DNA of 64,000 bases from Cedecea neteri (GCF_000758305.1 NZ_CP009458.1:1922001-1986000); one strand, 5' to 3'. Shown: positions 50,994 through 61,297, counted from the first letter of the stretch. Notes: a model not told the origin generated them from the sequence alone. Numbers and translations are program-made.

Positions 50994-52142
50994 ATGAAGC
51001 CTGGTCGTCCCCTCACGATTGCCCTGGTCGCCGGAGAAACTTCCGGCGATATTCTTGGTGCCGGACTTATTCGCGAACTGAAAGCTCGCGTGCCTGATGC
51101 CCGCTTTGTTGGCGTGGCAGGGCCGCTTATGCAGGCTGAAGGTTGTGAAGCCTGGTATGAAATGGAAGAGCTTGCGGTCATGGGCATCGTTGAAGTGCTT
51201 GGCCGTTTACGTCGCCTGCTGCACATCCGCAGCGATCTCACGAAGCGTTTCACCGAGCTGCAGCCCGATGTGTTTGTCGGCATCGACGCCCCAGATTTTA
51301 ATATCACGCTCGAAGGCAATCTAAAGAAACAAGGGATCCGCACGATCCACTACGTCAGCCCATCCGTTTGGGCATGGCGACAAAAACGCGTTTTCAAAAT
51401 TGGCAGATCGACCGATCTGGTGCTGGCTTTTCTGCCTTTCGAAAAAGCGTTTTACGACAGGTTTAATGTACCGTGTCGTTTCATCGGGCACACCATGGCG
51501 GATGCCATGCCGCTCGATCCGGATAAAAACGCTGCTCGCGCGGCGTTAGGCATTGCGACAGATGCAAAATGCCTGGCACTATTGCCCGGTAGCCGTGGCG
51601 CCGAGGTTGAAATGCTTAGCGCGGACTTCCTCAGAACAGCGCAATTGCTTCGTAAGCGCTGGCCTGCACTGGAAGTCGTGGTGCCGCTGGTGAATGCAAA
51701 GCGTCGAGAACAGTTTGAGAAGATCAAAGCTGAGATTGCCCCTGAGTTGCATGTACATCTGCTGAATGGCAAAGCACGTGAAGCGATGATTGCCAGTGAC
51801 GCAGCGCTCCTTGCCTCCGGCACGGCTGCGCTTGAATGTATGTTGGCCAAATGCCCAATGGTGGTTGGCTACCGCATGAAGCCGTTCACGTTCTGGCTGG
51901 CAAAACGTCTGGTGAAAACCGATTACGTTTCCTTGCCAAATTTGCTGGCGGGCCGAGAGCTGGTTAAAGAGCTGCTGCAAAACGAATGTGAGCCTATCGG
52001 GCTTGCCTGTGCGCTGGAACCGTTGCTCGAAGACGGGGCTGTCAGCCATCAGATGCACGATACCTTCCGGGATTTGCATCAGCAGATCCGTTGTAATGCG
52101 GACAAGCAGGCGGCGGACGCCGTGCTGGAGCTGGCTCAATGA
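50994..52142 (+). CDS. lpxB: Lipid-A-disaccharide synthase
   Basis: GT-B (GT19) enzyme joining UDP-diacylglucosamine and lipid X. The 382 residues equal the E. coli length. Conserved stretches include VAGETSGDILGAGLI at the N-terminus, GIDAPDFN, YVSPSVWAW and the C-terminal ASGTAALE with nucleotide-binding residues. The ATG follows the lpxA stop with no gap, and the stop overlaps rnhB (ATGA). Confidence 0.97.
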   Translation: MKPGRPLTIALVAGETSGDILGAGLIRELKARVPDARFVGVAGPLMQAEGCEAWYEMEELAVMGIVEVLGRLRRLLHIRSDLTKRFTELQPDVFVGIDAPDFNITLEGNLKKQGIRTIHYVSPSVWAWRQKRVFKIGRSTDLVLAFLPFEKAFYDRFNVPCRFIGHTMADAMPLDPDKNAARAALGIATDAKCLALLPGSRGAEVEMLSADFLRTAQLLRKRWPALEVVVPLVNAKRREQFEKIKAEIAPELHVHLLNGKAREAMIASDAALLASGTAALECMLAKCPMVVGYRMKPFTFWLAKRLVKTDYVSLPNLLAGRELVKELLQNECEPIGLACALEPLLEDGAVSHQMHDTFRDLHQQIRCNADKQAADAVLELAQ

Positions 52143-52735
52143 TCGAATTTGTTTACCCGCATACGCACCTTGTCGCGGGCGTGGATGAAGTAGGGCGCGG
52201 GCCTCTGGTTGGCGCCGTGGTCACTGCCGCAGTGATCCTCGATCCAGCAAAGCCGATTATTGGGCTGGCGGATTCGAAAAAATTATCTGAAAAACGCCGT
52301 CTGGCGCTGTATGACGAAATTGTTGAAAAGGCATTAAGCTGGAGTCTGGGCCGTGCCGAGCCGAGCGAAATCGACAACATCAACATTTTGCATGCCACGA
52401 TGCTGGCCATGCAGCGTGCGGTTGCGGGCCTGAGTGTTGTGCCTGAATATGTGCTGATTGACGGCAACCGTTGCCCGGCATTGCCTATGCCGTCGCTGGC
52501 GGTTGTTAAAGGCGACAGTCGGGTGGCAGAAATCAGCGCGGCGTCAATACTTGCCAAAGTCACGCGCGATCGTGAAATGGCCGAGCTGGATCTCAGTTTC
52601 CCGCAATACGGTTTTGCTCAACACAAGGGCTACCCAACCGCTTTTCATCTTGAAAAGCTTGCCGAGCATGGCGCCACTGAGCATCATCGCCGCAGCTTTG
52701 GCCCCGTCAAACGTGCGCTTGGGCTCGTCTCCTGA
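52139..52735 (+). CDS. rnhB: Ribonuclease HII
   Basis: Removes single ribonucleotides misincorporated in DNA. The 198 residues equal the E. coli length. Catalytic Asp16 and Glu17 lie in GVDEVGRGPLVG; further acidic residues are in VLIDGN and ITRDREM-type positions (TRDREMAELD). Start overlaps lpxB by four bases. It is followed closely by dnaE, its functional neighbour in replication. Confidence 0.96.
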   Translation: MIEFVYPHTHLVAGVDEVGRGPLVGAVVTAAVILDPAKPIIGLADSKKLSEKRRLALYDEIVEKALSWSLGRAEPSEIDNINILHATMLAMQRAVAGLSVVPEYVLIDGNRCPALPMPSLAVVKGDSRVAEISAASILAKVTRDREMAELDLSFPQYGFAQHKGYPTAFHLEKLAEHGATEHHRRSFGPVKRALGLVS

Positions 52736-52769
52736 GCGTTAGTAGCTGATACAGAGTAATTGGTGAGAG

Positions 52770-55700
52770 ATGGCTGAACCACGTTTCATTCACCTTCGGG
52801 TGCACAGCGACTATTCCATGATTGATGGGCTGGCTAAGACCGGGCCGCTGGTAAAAAAAGCCGCGGCGCTGGGGATGCCTGCTCTCGCTATCACCGATTT
52901 CACCAACCTCTGTGGTTTGGTCAAATTCTACGGTTCTGGTCACGGAGCCGGTATCAAGCCAATCATAGGGGCGGACTTCAACGTTGCCAATGAACTGCTG
53001 GGCGATGAGCTTAGCCATTTGACGGTGCTGGCGGCGAATAATGAAGGCTATCAAAACCTCACTTTACTGATCTCTCGTGCCTACCAGCGTGGCTACGGCG
53101 CAGCGGGCCCGATTATTGACCGCGAATGGCTGGTCGAGCTAAACGAAGGGCTGATTCTGCTCTCCGGCGGGCGCATGGGAGATATTGGCAAAAGTCTGCT
53201 TCGTGGAAACCAGCCGCTGGTCGATCAGTGCCTGGAATTCTGGCAGCAGCATTTTGCCGATCGCTTCTATCTGGAACTGATTCGCACCGGCCGTGTGGAC
53301 GAAGAGAACTATCTTCACGCCGCTGTGGCACTGGCTGACGAACGCGGCTTGCCAGTGGTTGCCACTAACGATGTCCGCTTTATTGATGCCGGTGACTTTG
53401 ATGCCCACGAGATCCGCGTGGCGATCCACGACGGTTTCACGCTGGACGATCCCAAGCGCCCGCGCAACTACTCCGCCCAGCAATATATGCGTAGCGAAGA
53501 AGAGATGTGCGAGCTGTTTTCGGACATCCCGGAAGCGCTGGAAAACAGCGTTGAGATTGCCAAACGCTGCAACGTTACCGTGCGCCTGGGCGAGTACTTC
53601 CTGCCGCAGTTCCCGACGGGAGAGATGACCACCGAAGACTTCCTGGTCATGAAATCGAAAGAGGGGCTGGAGGAACGTCTTGAGTTCCTGTTCCCGGAAC
53701 CAGAAGTGCGTGCGCAGAAGCGCCCTGAGTACGACGAGCGCCTGGATATCGAGCTGCAGGTTATCAACCAGATGGGCTTCCCCGGCTACTTCCTGATCGT
53801 GATGGAGTTTATCCAGTGGTCGAAGGATAACGGCGTGCCGGTCGGGCCGGGCCGCGGTTCCGGTGCGGGTTCGCTGGTGGCCTATGCGCTGAAAATCACC
53901 GATCTCGATCCGCTTGAGTTTGACCTGCTGTTCGAACGATTCCTTAACCCGGAACGTGTTTCGATGCCTGACTTCGACGTCGATTTCTGCATGGAAAAAC
54001 GCGACCAGGTGATCGACCACGTTTCCGAAATGTATGGGCGCGAAGCGGTTTCCCAGATTATTACCTTCGGTACGATGGCGGCGAAGGCGGTTATTCGTGA
54101 CGTAGGTCGCGTACTCGGTCACCCTTACGGCTTTGTCGATCGTATTTCCAAACTGGTGCCACCGGATCCCGGCATGACGCTGGCAAAAGCTTTTGAGGCG
54201 GAGCCGCAACTGCCAGAGATCTATGAGGCTGACGAAGAAGTTAAAGCGCTGATCGACATGGCGCGCAAGCTGGAAGGCGTCACGCGTAACGCCGGTAAGC
54301 ATGCCGGGGGTGTGGTTATCGCCCCAACCAAAATTACAGATTTTGCGCCGCTTTATTGTGACGATCAGGGGCAGCACCCGGTTACCCAGTTCGACAAGAA
54401 CGACGTTGAATATGCGGGCCTGGTGAAGTTTGACTTCCTGGGGCTGCGTACGCTGACGATCATCGACTGGGCGCTGAAAATGATCAACCCGCGTCGGGCA
54501 AAACAGGGGCTGGAGCCGATTGATATCGCCGCCATCCCGCTCGACGATAAGAAAAGCTTCGACATGCTGCAGCGCTCGGAAACCACCGCGGTCTTCCAGC
54601 TTGAATCCCGCGGTATGAAAGACCTGATTAAGCGCCTGCAGCCTGACTGTTTCGAAGACATGATCGCCCTTGTGGCACTTTTCCGTCCGGGCCCGCTACA
54701 GTCGGGCATGGTAGATAACTTCATCGACCGTAAGCACGGGCGTGAAGCGATTTCTTATCCGGACGTGGAATGGCAGCACGAAAGCCTGAAACCGGTACTG
54801 GAGCCCACCTACGGCATCATCCTGTATCAGGAACAGGTTATGCAGATTGCCCAGGTGCTTTCCGGTTATACCCTCGGTGGCGCGGATATGCTGCGTCGTG
54901 CGATGGGGAAAAAGAAACCGGAAGAGATGGCCAAGCAGCGCGGCACCTTTGAAGAGGGCGCGATCAAAAACGGCGTCGACGGCGAGCTGTCGATGAAAAT
55001 CTTTGACCTGGTAGAGAAATTTGCCGGGTACGGCTTTAACAAATCTCACTCCGCTGCCTATGCTTTGGTTTCGTACCAGACGCTGTGGCTGAAAGCGCAC
55101 TACCCGGCAGAGTTTATGGCGGCCGTGATGACCGCCGATATGGATAACACCGAGAAAGTGGTGGGCCTGGTGGATGAGTGCTGGCGCATGGGGCTGAAAG
55201 TCCTGTCGCCGGATATTAACTCTGGTCTTTACCATTTCCACGTTAACGATGACGGGGAAATTGTTTACGGCATCGGCGCGATAAAAGGCGTGGGCGAAGG
55301 CCCGATTGAAGCCATTATCGAAGCGCGTAATCAGGGCGGGCATTTCCTCGATCTCTTTGATTTGTGTGCGCGCTCCGATATCAAAAAGCTTAACCGCCGG
55401 GTGCTGGAAAAACTCATTATGTCCGGGGCTTTTGACCGCCTTGGGCCTCACCGCGCGGCGCTGATGAATGCGCTGGGTGATGCGTTAAAAGCCGCTGACC
55501 AGCACGCGAAAGCGGAAGCTATTGGCCAGGCCGATATGTTCGGCGTTCTGGCGGAAGAGCCCGAGCAGGTCGAAAAATCCTACGCCAGCGTGATTCCCTG
55601 GCCTGAACAAGTGGTGCTGGAAGGGGAGCGTGAGACGCTTGGGCTGTATCTTACCGGCCACCCGATTAATCAGTACCTGAAAGAAATTGAGCGCTATGTA

Positions 55701-56252
55701 GGTGGCATGCGCCTGAAAGAGATGCACCCGACGGAACGTGGTAAAATGACCACGGCTGCGGGTCTGGTGATTGCTTCGCGGGTTATGGTCACCAAGCGAG
55801 GTAATCGCATCGGCATCTGTACGCTGGATGACCGCTCTGGTCGTCTGGAAGTGATGTTATTCACAGATGCGCTAGAAAAATACCAGCATCTGCTGGAAAA
55901 AGACCGTATCCTGATCGTTAGCGGACAGGTCAGCTTTGATGACTTCAGCGGAGGGCTTAAAATGACGGCCCGCGAGCTGATGGACATCGACGAAGCCCGT
56001 GAAAAGTACGCGCGTGGGCTTGCTATCTCGCTGACGGACAGGCAAATTGATGACCAGCTTTTAAACCGTCTCCGTCAGTCTCTGGAACCCCATCGTTCGG
56101 GGACAATTCCAGTACATCTCTACTATCAGAGGGTGGATGCACGAGCCCGGTTGCGCTTCGGTGCAACATGGCGTGTTTCCCCTAGCGATCGTTTACTTAA
56201 CGATCTGCGAACGCTGATTGGTTCGGAGCAGGTGGAACTGGAGTTTGACTAA
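52770..56252 (+). CDS. dnaE: DNA polymerase III alpha subunit
   Basis: Replicative polymerase. The 1160 residues equal E. coli DnaE. An N-terminal PHP domain (HLRVHSDYSMIDG) is followed by the C-family polymerase core, with catalytic aspartates in MPDFDVDFC (about 401-403) and a third in the palm; then the fingers, the beta-binding region, an OB-fold domain and the tau-binding C-terminus ending ELEFD. The start follows GGTGAGAG. accA begins 12 bp later. Confidence 0.98.
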   Translation: MAEPRFIHLRVHSDYSMIDGLAKTGPLVKKAAALGMPALAITDFTNLCGLVKFYGSGHGAGIKPIIGADFNVANELLGDELSHLTVLAANNEGYQNLTLLISRAYQRGYGAAGPIIDREWLVELNEGLILLSGGRMGDIGKSLLRGNQPLVDQCLEFWQQHFADRFYLELIRTGRVDEENYLHAAVALADERGLPVVATNDVRFIDAGDFDAHEIRVAIHDGFTLDDPKRPRNYSAQQYMRSEEEMCELFSDIPEALENSVEIAKRCNVTVRLGEYFLPQFPTGEMTTEDFLVMKSKEGLEERLEFLFPEPEVRAQKRPEYDERLDIELQVINQMGFPGYFLIVMEFIQWSKDNGVPVGPGRGSGAGSLVAYALKITDLDPLEFDLLFERFLNPERVSMPDFDVDFCMEKRDQVIDHVSEMYGREAVSQIITFGTMAAKAVIRDVGRVLGHPYGFVDRISKLVPPDPGMTLAKAFEAEPQLPEIYEADEEVKALIDMARKLEGVTRNAGKHAGGVVIAPTKITDFAPLYCDDQGQHPVTQFDKNDVEYAGLVKFDFLGLRTLTIIDWALKMINPRRAKQGLEPIDIAAIPLDDKKSFDMLQRSETTAVFQLESRGMKDLIKRLQPDCFEDMIALVALFRPGPLQSGMVDNFIDRKHGREAISYPDVEWQHESLKPVLEPTYGIILYQEQVMQIAQVLSGYTLGGADMLRRAMGKKKPEEMAKQRGTFEEGAIKNGVDGELSMKIFDLVEKFAGYGFNKSHSAAYALVSYQTLWLKAHYPAEFMAAVMTADMDNTEKVVGLVDECWRMGLKVLSPDINSGLYHFHVNDDGEIVYGIGAIKGVGEGPIEAIIEARNQGGHFLDLFDLCARSDIKKLNRRVLEKLIMSGAFDRLGPHRAALMNALGDALKAADQHAKAEAIGQADMFGVLAEEPEQVEKSYASVIPWPEQVVLEGERETLGLYLTGHPINQYLKEIERYVGGMRLKEMHPTERGKMTTAAGLVIASRVMVTKRGNRIGICTLDDRSGRLEVMLFTDALEKYQHLLEKDRILIVSGQVSFDDFSGGLKMTARELMDIDEAREKYARGLAISLTDRQIDDQLLNRLRQSLEPHRSGTIPVHLYYQRVDARARLRFGATWRVSPSDRLLNDLRTLIGSEQVELEFD

Positions 56253-56264
56253 AACAGGAATATT

Positions 56265-57224
56265 ATGAGTCTGAATTTCCTTGATTTCGAACAGCCGATT
56301 GCAGAGCTGGAAGCGAAAATCGATTCCCTGACGGCCGTTAGCCGCCAGGATGAAAAACTGGATATTAATCTGGACGAAGAAGTGCAGCGTCTGCGCGAGA
56401 AAAGCGTTGAGCTGACCCGCAAGATCTTCGCTGATTTAGGCGCATGGCAGATTGCGCAGCTGGCGCGCCATCCGCAGCGTCCGTACACCCTGGATTACGT
56501 TCGTCTGGCTTTTGATGAGTTCGACGAACTGGCCGGCGACCGTGCCTATGCCGACGATAAAGCTATCGTGGGCGGTATTGCGCGTCTGGAAGGTCGTCCG
56601 GTGATGATCATTGGTCATCAGAAAGGGCGCGAAACCAAAGAGAAAATCCGTCGTAACTTCGGTATGCCGGCCCCAGAAGGCTACCGTAAAGCGCTGCGTC
56701 TGATGGAAATGGCTGAACGCTTTAACATGCCGATCATTACCTTCATCGACACGCCGGGTGCTTATCCGGGCGTTGGCGCCGAAGAACGTGGTCAGTCCGA
56801 AGCGATCGCCCGCAACCTGCGTGAAATGTCCCGCCTGAAAGTGCCGGTCATTTGTACCGTTATCGGTGAAGGTGGTTCCGGCGGCGCGCTGGCCATTGGC
56901 GTGGGTGACAAAGTGAACATGCTGCAATACAGCACCTACTCCGTTATCTCCCCGGAAGGCTGTGCGTCTATCCTGTGGAAGAGCGCGGATAAAGCCCCGC
57001 TGGCCGCAGAAGCGATGGGGATCATTGCTCCTCGCCTGAAAGAGCTGAAGCTGATCGATACCGTGATCCCTGAGCCGTTGGGCGGTGCGCACCGTAATCC
57101 AGAAGTGATGGCCGCTTCCCTGCGTGCACAGCTTCTGGCCGATCTGGCGGATCTCGACGTGCTGAATAAAGACGAGTTGTTGAATCGTCGTTACCAGCGC
57201 CTGATGAGCTACGGCTACGCCTGA
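56265..57224 (+). CDS. accA: Acetyl-CoA carboxylase carboxyltransferase subunit alpha
   Basis: With AccD transfers carboxyl from biotin to acetyl-CoA, giving malonyl-CoA for the fatty acids used by the lipid A genes upstream. The 319 residues equal the E. coli length. A helical N-terminal segment precedes the crotonase-like domain with GHQKGRETKEKIRRNFGM and the GEGGSGGALAI oxyanion motif. AGGAATATT precedes the ATG. Followed by a terminator. Confidence 0.97.
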   Translation: MSLNFLDFEQPIAELEAKIDSLTAVSRQDEKLDINLDEEVQRLREKSVELTRKIFADLGAWQIAQLARHPQRPYTLDYVRLAFDEFDELAGDRAYADDKAIVGGIARLEGRPVMIIGHQKGRETKEKIRRNFGMPAPEGYRKALRLMEMAERFNMPIITFIDTPGAYPGVGAEERGQSEAIARNLREMSRLKVPVICTVIGEGGSGGALAIGVGDKVNMLQYSTYSVISPEGCASILWKSADKAPLAAEAMGIIAPRLKELKLIDTVIPEPLGGAHRNPEVMAASLRAQLLADLADLDVLNKDELLNRRYQRLMSYGYA

Positions 57225-57246
57225 TTTCATGCTGTAAAATAGCGAT

Positions 57247-57272
57247 AAGGGTCGGATTTTCCGGCCCTTTTT
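57247..57272 (+). terminator. Intrinsic terminator after accA
   Basis: AAGGGTCGG and CCGGCCCTT pair (one G-U) around ATTTT, followed by TTT. It ends the long lpx-dnaE-accA run. Confidence 0.88.
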
Positions 57273-57339
57273 GCATTTATCGCTTCATGGAAAACCCCAT
57301 TGCGCTATGCTTAGCCAGATGATTTCCAGGAGGTGAACA

Positions 57340-59481
57340 TTGAATACCATTGCGATTATGGGGCCGCACGGCGTTTTCTACAAAGACGAGCCCATCAAGG
57401 AACTGCACCGCGCGCTTGAGCTGCAGGGTTTTCAGCTCATCTACCCCACCAACAGCACTGACCTGCTTAAGCTGATTGAGCACAACCCGCGTATCTGCGG
57501 CGTGGTCTTTGACTGGGACGAATACAGTCTCGACCTGTGCAGCGAAATTAATCTGCTCAACGAAAACCTGCCGCTGTATGCGTTTATCAACACCCACTCC
57601 TCTCTGAACGTTAGCGTGAATGAAATGCGCATGGCGCTGTGGTTCTTCGAGTATGCGCTGAGCGCGGCCGACGACATCGCCCTGCGTATTCGCCAGTACA
57701 CCGACGAGTATCTGGATACGATTACGCCGCCGCTGACCAAAGCACTATTCACCTATGTAAAAGAAGGGAAGTACACCTTTTGTACGCCGGGGCACATGGC
57801 CGGTACCGCCTACCAGAAAAGCCCGGTCGGCTGCCTGTTTTACGACTTCTTCGGCGGTAACACGCTGAAGGCGGACGTGTCGATTTCGGTCACGGAGCTG
57901 GGCTCGCTGCTAGACCATACCGGCCCTCATCTGGAGGCGGAGGAATATATTGCCCGCACCTTCGGTGCCGAGCAAAGCTATATGGTGACCAACGGTACTT
58001 CGACATCCAACAAGATAGTTGGGATGTATGCCGCACCATCCGGCAGCACGATTCTGGTCGATCGTAACTGCCATAAATCGCTGACCCATCTGTTGATGAT
58101 GACCAATCTGGTGCCGATCTGGCTGAAGCCTACGCGTAACGCGCTGGGGATCCTGGGCGGTATTCCGCAGCGTGAATTCACTCGTGAAAATATCGAGAAA
58201 AAGGTCGCTGAAACCCCGAATGCGCAGTGGCCAGTACACGCGGTTATCACCAACTCGACCTACGACGGGCTGCTGTATAACACCGATTTCATCAAAAAAA
58301 CGCTGGATGTGCCGTCGATTCACTTTGACTCCGCCTGGGTGCCCTATACCAACTTCCACCCGATTTATCAGGGAAAAAGCGGCATGAGTGGTGACCGGGT
58401 GCCGGGGAAAATTATCTATGAAACCCAGTCGACCCATAAGCTGCTGGCGGCGTTCTCCCAGGCTTCGCTGATTCACATTAAAGGTGATTACGATGAAGAG
58501 ACCTTTAACGAAGCCTACATGATGCATACCACCACTTCCCCGAGTTATCCGCTGGTGGCCTCGATTGAAACAGCCGCGGCGATGCTGCGTGGTAACACGG
58601 GGAAGCGGCTGATTAACCGTTCCGTTGAGCGGGCGCTGCATTTCCGTCGTGAAGTGCAGCGCCTGCGCGAAGAATCAGAAGACTGGTTCTTCGATATCTG
58701 GCAGCCCGATCATGTTGATGAGGCGGAGTGCTGGCCCATTTCCCCCGGACAGGAAGACTGGCATGGTTTCAGGGATGCCGATGCGGATCACATGTACCTG
58801 GATCCGATCAAAGTGACTATTCTGACGCCGGGCATGAGTGAGCTAGGCGAGATGGCAGAAGAGGGGATCCCGGCGGCGCTGGTGGCCAAGTTCCTCGATG
58901 AGCGAGGTGTTGTTGTCGAGAAAACTGGCCCGTATAACCTGCTGTTCCTGTTCAGTATTGGGATTGATAAGACAAAAGCGCTGAGTCTGCTGCGTGGGCT
59001 GACGGAGTTTAAGCGCTCCTACGATCTTAATCTGCGAGTGAAGAATATGCTGCCGGATCTGTACGCGGAAGATCCAGACTTCTATCGCAACATGCGCATT
59101 CAGACGCTGGCGCAGGGGATCCACAAGCTGATCAAGCAACATAACCTGCCCGATCTGATGCTGCGCGCTTTTGATGTCCTGCCTGAAATGCGTATGACGC
59201 CGCACGAGGCTTATCAGCAGCAGGTGAAAGGCAATGTTGAAACGGTAGAGATAGAGGAACTGTTGGGCAGAGTGTCGGCCAATATGATCCTGCCTTATCC
59301 GCCGGGCGTGCCGGTGGTGATGCCGGGAGAAGTCATTACCAAAGAGAGCCGGGCGGTGCTCGACTTCCTGCTGATGCTGTGTTCTGTTGGGGAACATTAT
59401 CCGGGCTTTGAAACGGATATTCACGGAGCAAAACTCGGTGAGGACGGCGTCTACAGAGTACGAGTCTTAAAAGAGGCTTGA
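57340..59481 (+). CDS. ldcC: Constitutive-type lysine decarboxylase
   Basis: PLP enzyme converting lysine to cadaverine with proton use. The 713 residues match LdcC length. It has a wing (response-regulator-like) domain at 1-130, then the PLP fold with TSTSNKIVGMY, DSAWVPY and the PLP lysine near 367 in ETQSTHKLLAA. The start is TTG at 57340, offset by an unusually good ribosome site (CAGGAGGTG). No cadB or cadC adjoins, so ldcC rather than cadA is preferred, also by synteny between accA and yaeR. LdcC differs from CadA in lacking acid induction. Confidence 0.94.
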   Translation: MNTIAIMGPHGVFYKDEPIKELHRALELQGFQLIYPTNSTDLLKLIEHNPRICGVVFDWDEYSLDLCSEINLLNENLPLYAFINTHSSLNVSVNEMRMALWFFEYALSAADDIALRIRQYTDEYLDTITPPLTKALFTYVKEGKYTFCTPGHMAGTAYQKSPVGCLFYDFFGGNTLKADVSISVTELGSLLDHTGPHLEAEEYIARTFGAEQSYMVTNGTSTSNKIVGMYAAPSGSTILVDRNCHKSLTHLLMMTNLVPIWLKPTRNALGILGGIPQREFTRENIEKKVAETPNAQWPVHAVITNSTYDGLLYNTDFIKKTLDVPSIHFDSAWVPYTNFHPIYQGKSGMSGDRVPGKIIYETQSTHKLLAAFSQASLIHIKGDYDEETFNEAYMMHTTTSPSYPLVASIETAAAMLRGNTGKRLINRSVERALHFRREVQRLREESEDWFFDIWQPDHVDEAECWPISPGQEDWHGFRDADADHMYLDPIKVTILTPGMSELGEMAEEGIPAALVAKFLDERGVVVEKTGPYNLLFLFSIGIDKTKALSLLRGLTEFKRSYDLNLRVKNMLPDLYAEDPDFYRNMRIQTLAQGIHKLIKQHNLPDLMLRAFDVLPEMRMTPHEAYQQQVKGNVETVEIEELLGRVSANMILPYPPGVPVVMPGEVITKESRAVLDFLLMLCSVGEHYPGFETDIHGAKLGEDGVYRVRVLKEA

Positions 59482-59538
59482 GTGCTTGCTTTGCAGGGAA
59501 GCGATGATTACCTTGCCTGAAGTGACTAAGGAGATTTT

Positions 59539-59928
59539 ATGCTGGGTTTAAAGCAAATTCATCACGTCGCGATTATCGCGTCGGACTACGAACGCAGTAA
59601 GCAATTCTATTGCGATGTGCTGGAGTTTACGCTGGAAGCGGAAGTTTACCGCAAAGAGCGGGACTCCTGGAAAGGCGATCTGGCGCTGAATGGCCAGTAC
59701 GTTATTGAGTTGTTCTCCTTCCCGTTTCCGCCCGTACGCCCAAGCCGCCCGGAGGCCTGCGGACTTCGTCACCTGGCATTCAGCGTGGAAAACATCGACC
59801 AGGCGATTACGCATCTGGAAAGCCACGGCGTGAAATGCGAACCCATTCGCGTCGATCCCTATACCAATAAACGTTTTACCTTCTTCAGCGATCCCGACGG
59901 CCTGCCGCTGGAACTTTATCAGCAGTAA
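59539..59928 (+). CDS. yaeR: VOC (glyoxalase/dioxygenase) family protein YaeR
   Basis: Small metal-binding vicinal-oxygen-chelate protein of 129 residues, sometimes named GloA2. Metal-ligand candidates are His8-His9 (QIHHVAII), Glu57-region (YVIELFSF), His in GLRHLAFSV and the C-terminal Glu of LPLELYQQ. E. coli YaeR is the same length. True glyoxalase activity is unproven, and many VOC proteins have other substrates. Preceded by AGGAG. Confidence 0.9.
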   Translation: MLGLKQIHHVAIIASDYERSKQFYCDVLEFTLEAEVYRKERDSWKGDLALNGQYVIELFSFPFPPVRPSRPEACGLRHLAFSVENIDQAITHLESHGVKCEPIRVDPYTNKRFTFFSDPDGLPLELYQQ

Positions 59929-59989
59929 ACCTTGCCAGCGCTGTGAATGCCCGGTAATTTGCCGGGCAAACCCTTCATAACGACGAACT

Positions 59990-61297
59990 ATGACTAGCCG
60001 CGAACTTCAGTCTTTTCTGCATCCTCACCGCCAGTTGCTGGTGGCGTTTAGCGGTGGGCTGGATTCGACGGTTCTGCTACATCAAGTCGTTACCCTGCGA
60101 GATACCCTGCAACCTGACCTGAATATCAGGGCGATGCATATCCACCATGGCCTCAGCCCAAGAGCAGACAGCTGGGTGGCGCATTGCCGGGCTCTTTGTG
60201 AGAAATGGAGCGTGCCTTTCGAAGTGGCTTATGTCCAGCTTCCTTCCGGTGGTCAAGGGATTGAAGGAGAGGCCAGAGCGGCTCGCTATCAGGCGCTTTC
60301 AGGCTCGCTTTTGGCAGGCGAAGTGTTGCTCACGGCGCAGCATTTAGACGACCAGTGTGAGACCTTCCTGTTGGCGCTTAAACGCGGCAGCGGCCCGGCA
60401 GGGCTGGCATCGATGCCTGCGATTTTGCCCTTCGGCGACACTTCATTGCTGCGTCCGCTGCTGACAACCTCACGTGCACAGCTCGAGGAGTGGGCTGGCG
60501 TTCACCGGCTAAGCTGGATTGAAGACGAAAGCAATCAGGACGATAAGTATGACCGGAATTTTCTACGCCTGAAAATCGTTCCTCTGTTGCAGGAAAGATG
60601 GCCTCATTTTTCCCGCAGCGTAGCCCGTAGCGCGGAGTTATGCGGCGAGCAAGAGCAACTTCTTGATGAGCTGCTTGCCGAACAGTTGGATAACTTGATG
60701 TCGCCCCAGGGCGCGTTGCGCATTGAGCCGATGCTGACGATGAGCGAAGCCAGACGATTTGCTCTCGTGCGCCGCTGGCTGGCATACCATCGCGCTGCGA
60801 TGCCGTCTCGGGCTTCTCTTCATCGTTTATGGCAGGAAGTTGCCTTAAGCCGGGAAGACGCGAATCCTCGCTTTCGCCTCGGCGAACATGAAGTCAGGCG
60901 TTTTCAGGGGGAACTGTATTGGGTTCCGTTTCTGAACATCGATCGTGAAAAAAGTTATCTATGGCCTGCGCCTTATCGTCCCCTGAATCTCCCTGGACTG
61001 GGAATGATTTCACTCAGCGAGAATGGAATGGCAGTGCGCGCGCCAGCAGAGGACGAAACTGTTAGTCTGCGTTTTAGGGCTTCGGGTTTGCTGCATATTG
61101 TCGGCCGTGATAAAGGGCGAACGCTAAAAAAAATCTGGCAGGAATTGCGCATTCCTCCATGGGTACGTGACGCCACGCCGCTGTTGTTTTATGGCGAGCA
61201 ACTTATCGCTGCCCCAGGCATTTTTGTCACTCGTGAAGGGCAGGCTACGGAACATTCATGCTGGCACATAGACTGGCAAAAGGGAGTTGAGCAATGA
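59990..61297 (+). CDS. tilS: tRNA(Ile)-lysidine synthetase
   Basis: Converts C34 of the minor tRNA(Ile) to lysidine so that it reads AUA and not AUG. The 435 residues have the PP-loop SGGLDS at 21-26 and the HIHHGLSP, EGEARAARY and QHLDDQCETFLL motifs, then the C-terminal TilS substrate domains. Its stop overlaps the start of the next gene (ATGA). A GCCCGG/CCGGGC hairpin without a T-run lies just upstream (59949-59967). Essential in E. coli. Confidence 0.96.
   Translation: MTSRELQSFLHPHRQLLVAFSGGLDSTVLLHQVVTLRDTLQPDLNIRAMHIHHGLSPRADSWVAHCRALCEKWSVPFEVAYVQLPSGGQGIEGEARAARYQALSGSLLAGEVLLTAQHLDDQCETFLLALKRGSGPAGLASMPAILPFGDTSLLRPLLTTSRAQLEEWAGVHRLSWIEDESNQDDKYDRNFLRLKIVPLLQERWPHFSRSVARSAELCGEQEQLLDELLAEQLDNLMSPQGALRIEPMLTMSEARRFALVRRWLAYHRAAMPSRASLHRLWQEVALSREDANPRFRLGEHEVRRFQGELYWVPFLNIDREKSYLWPAPYRPLNLPGLGMISLSENGMAVRAPAEDETVSLRFRASGLLHIVGRDKGRTLKKIWQELRIPPWVRDATPLLFYGEQLIAAPGIFVTREGQATEHSCWHIDWQKGVEQ

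Noticed and set aside
53139..54377. A 412-codon minus-strand open frame inside dnaE; similar long frames opposite degP (30995-32125) and glnD (34802-35809)
   Set aside because: All lie fully inside well-identified essential or conserved genes and have no recognisable domain; shadow frames.
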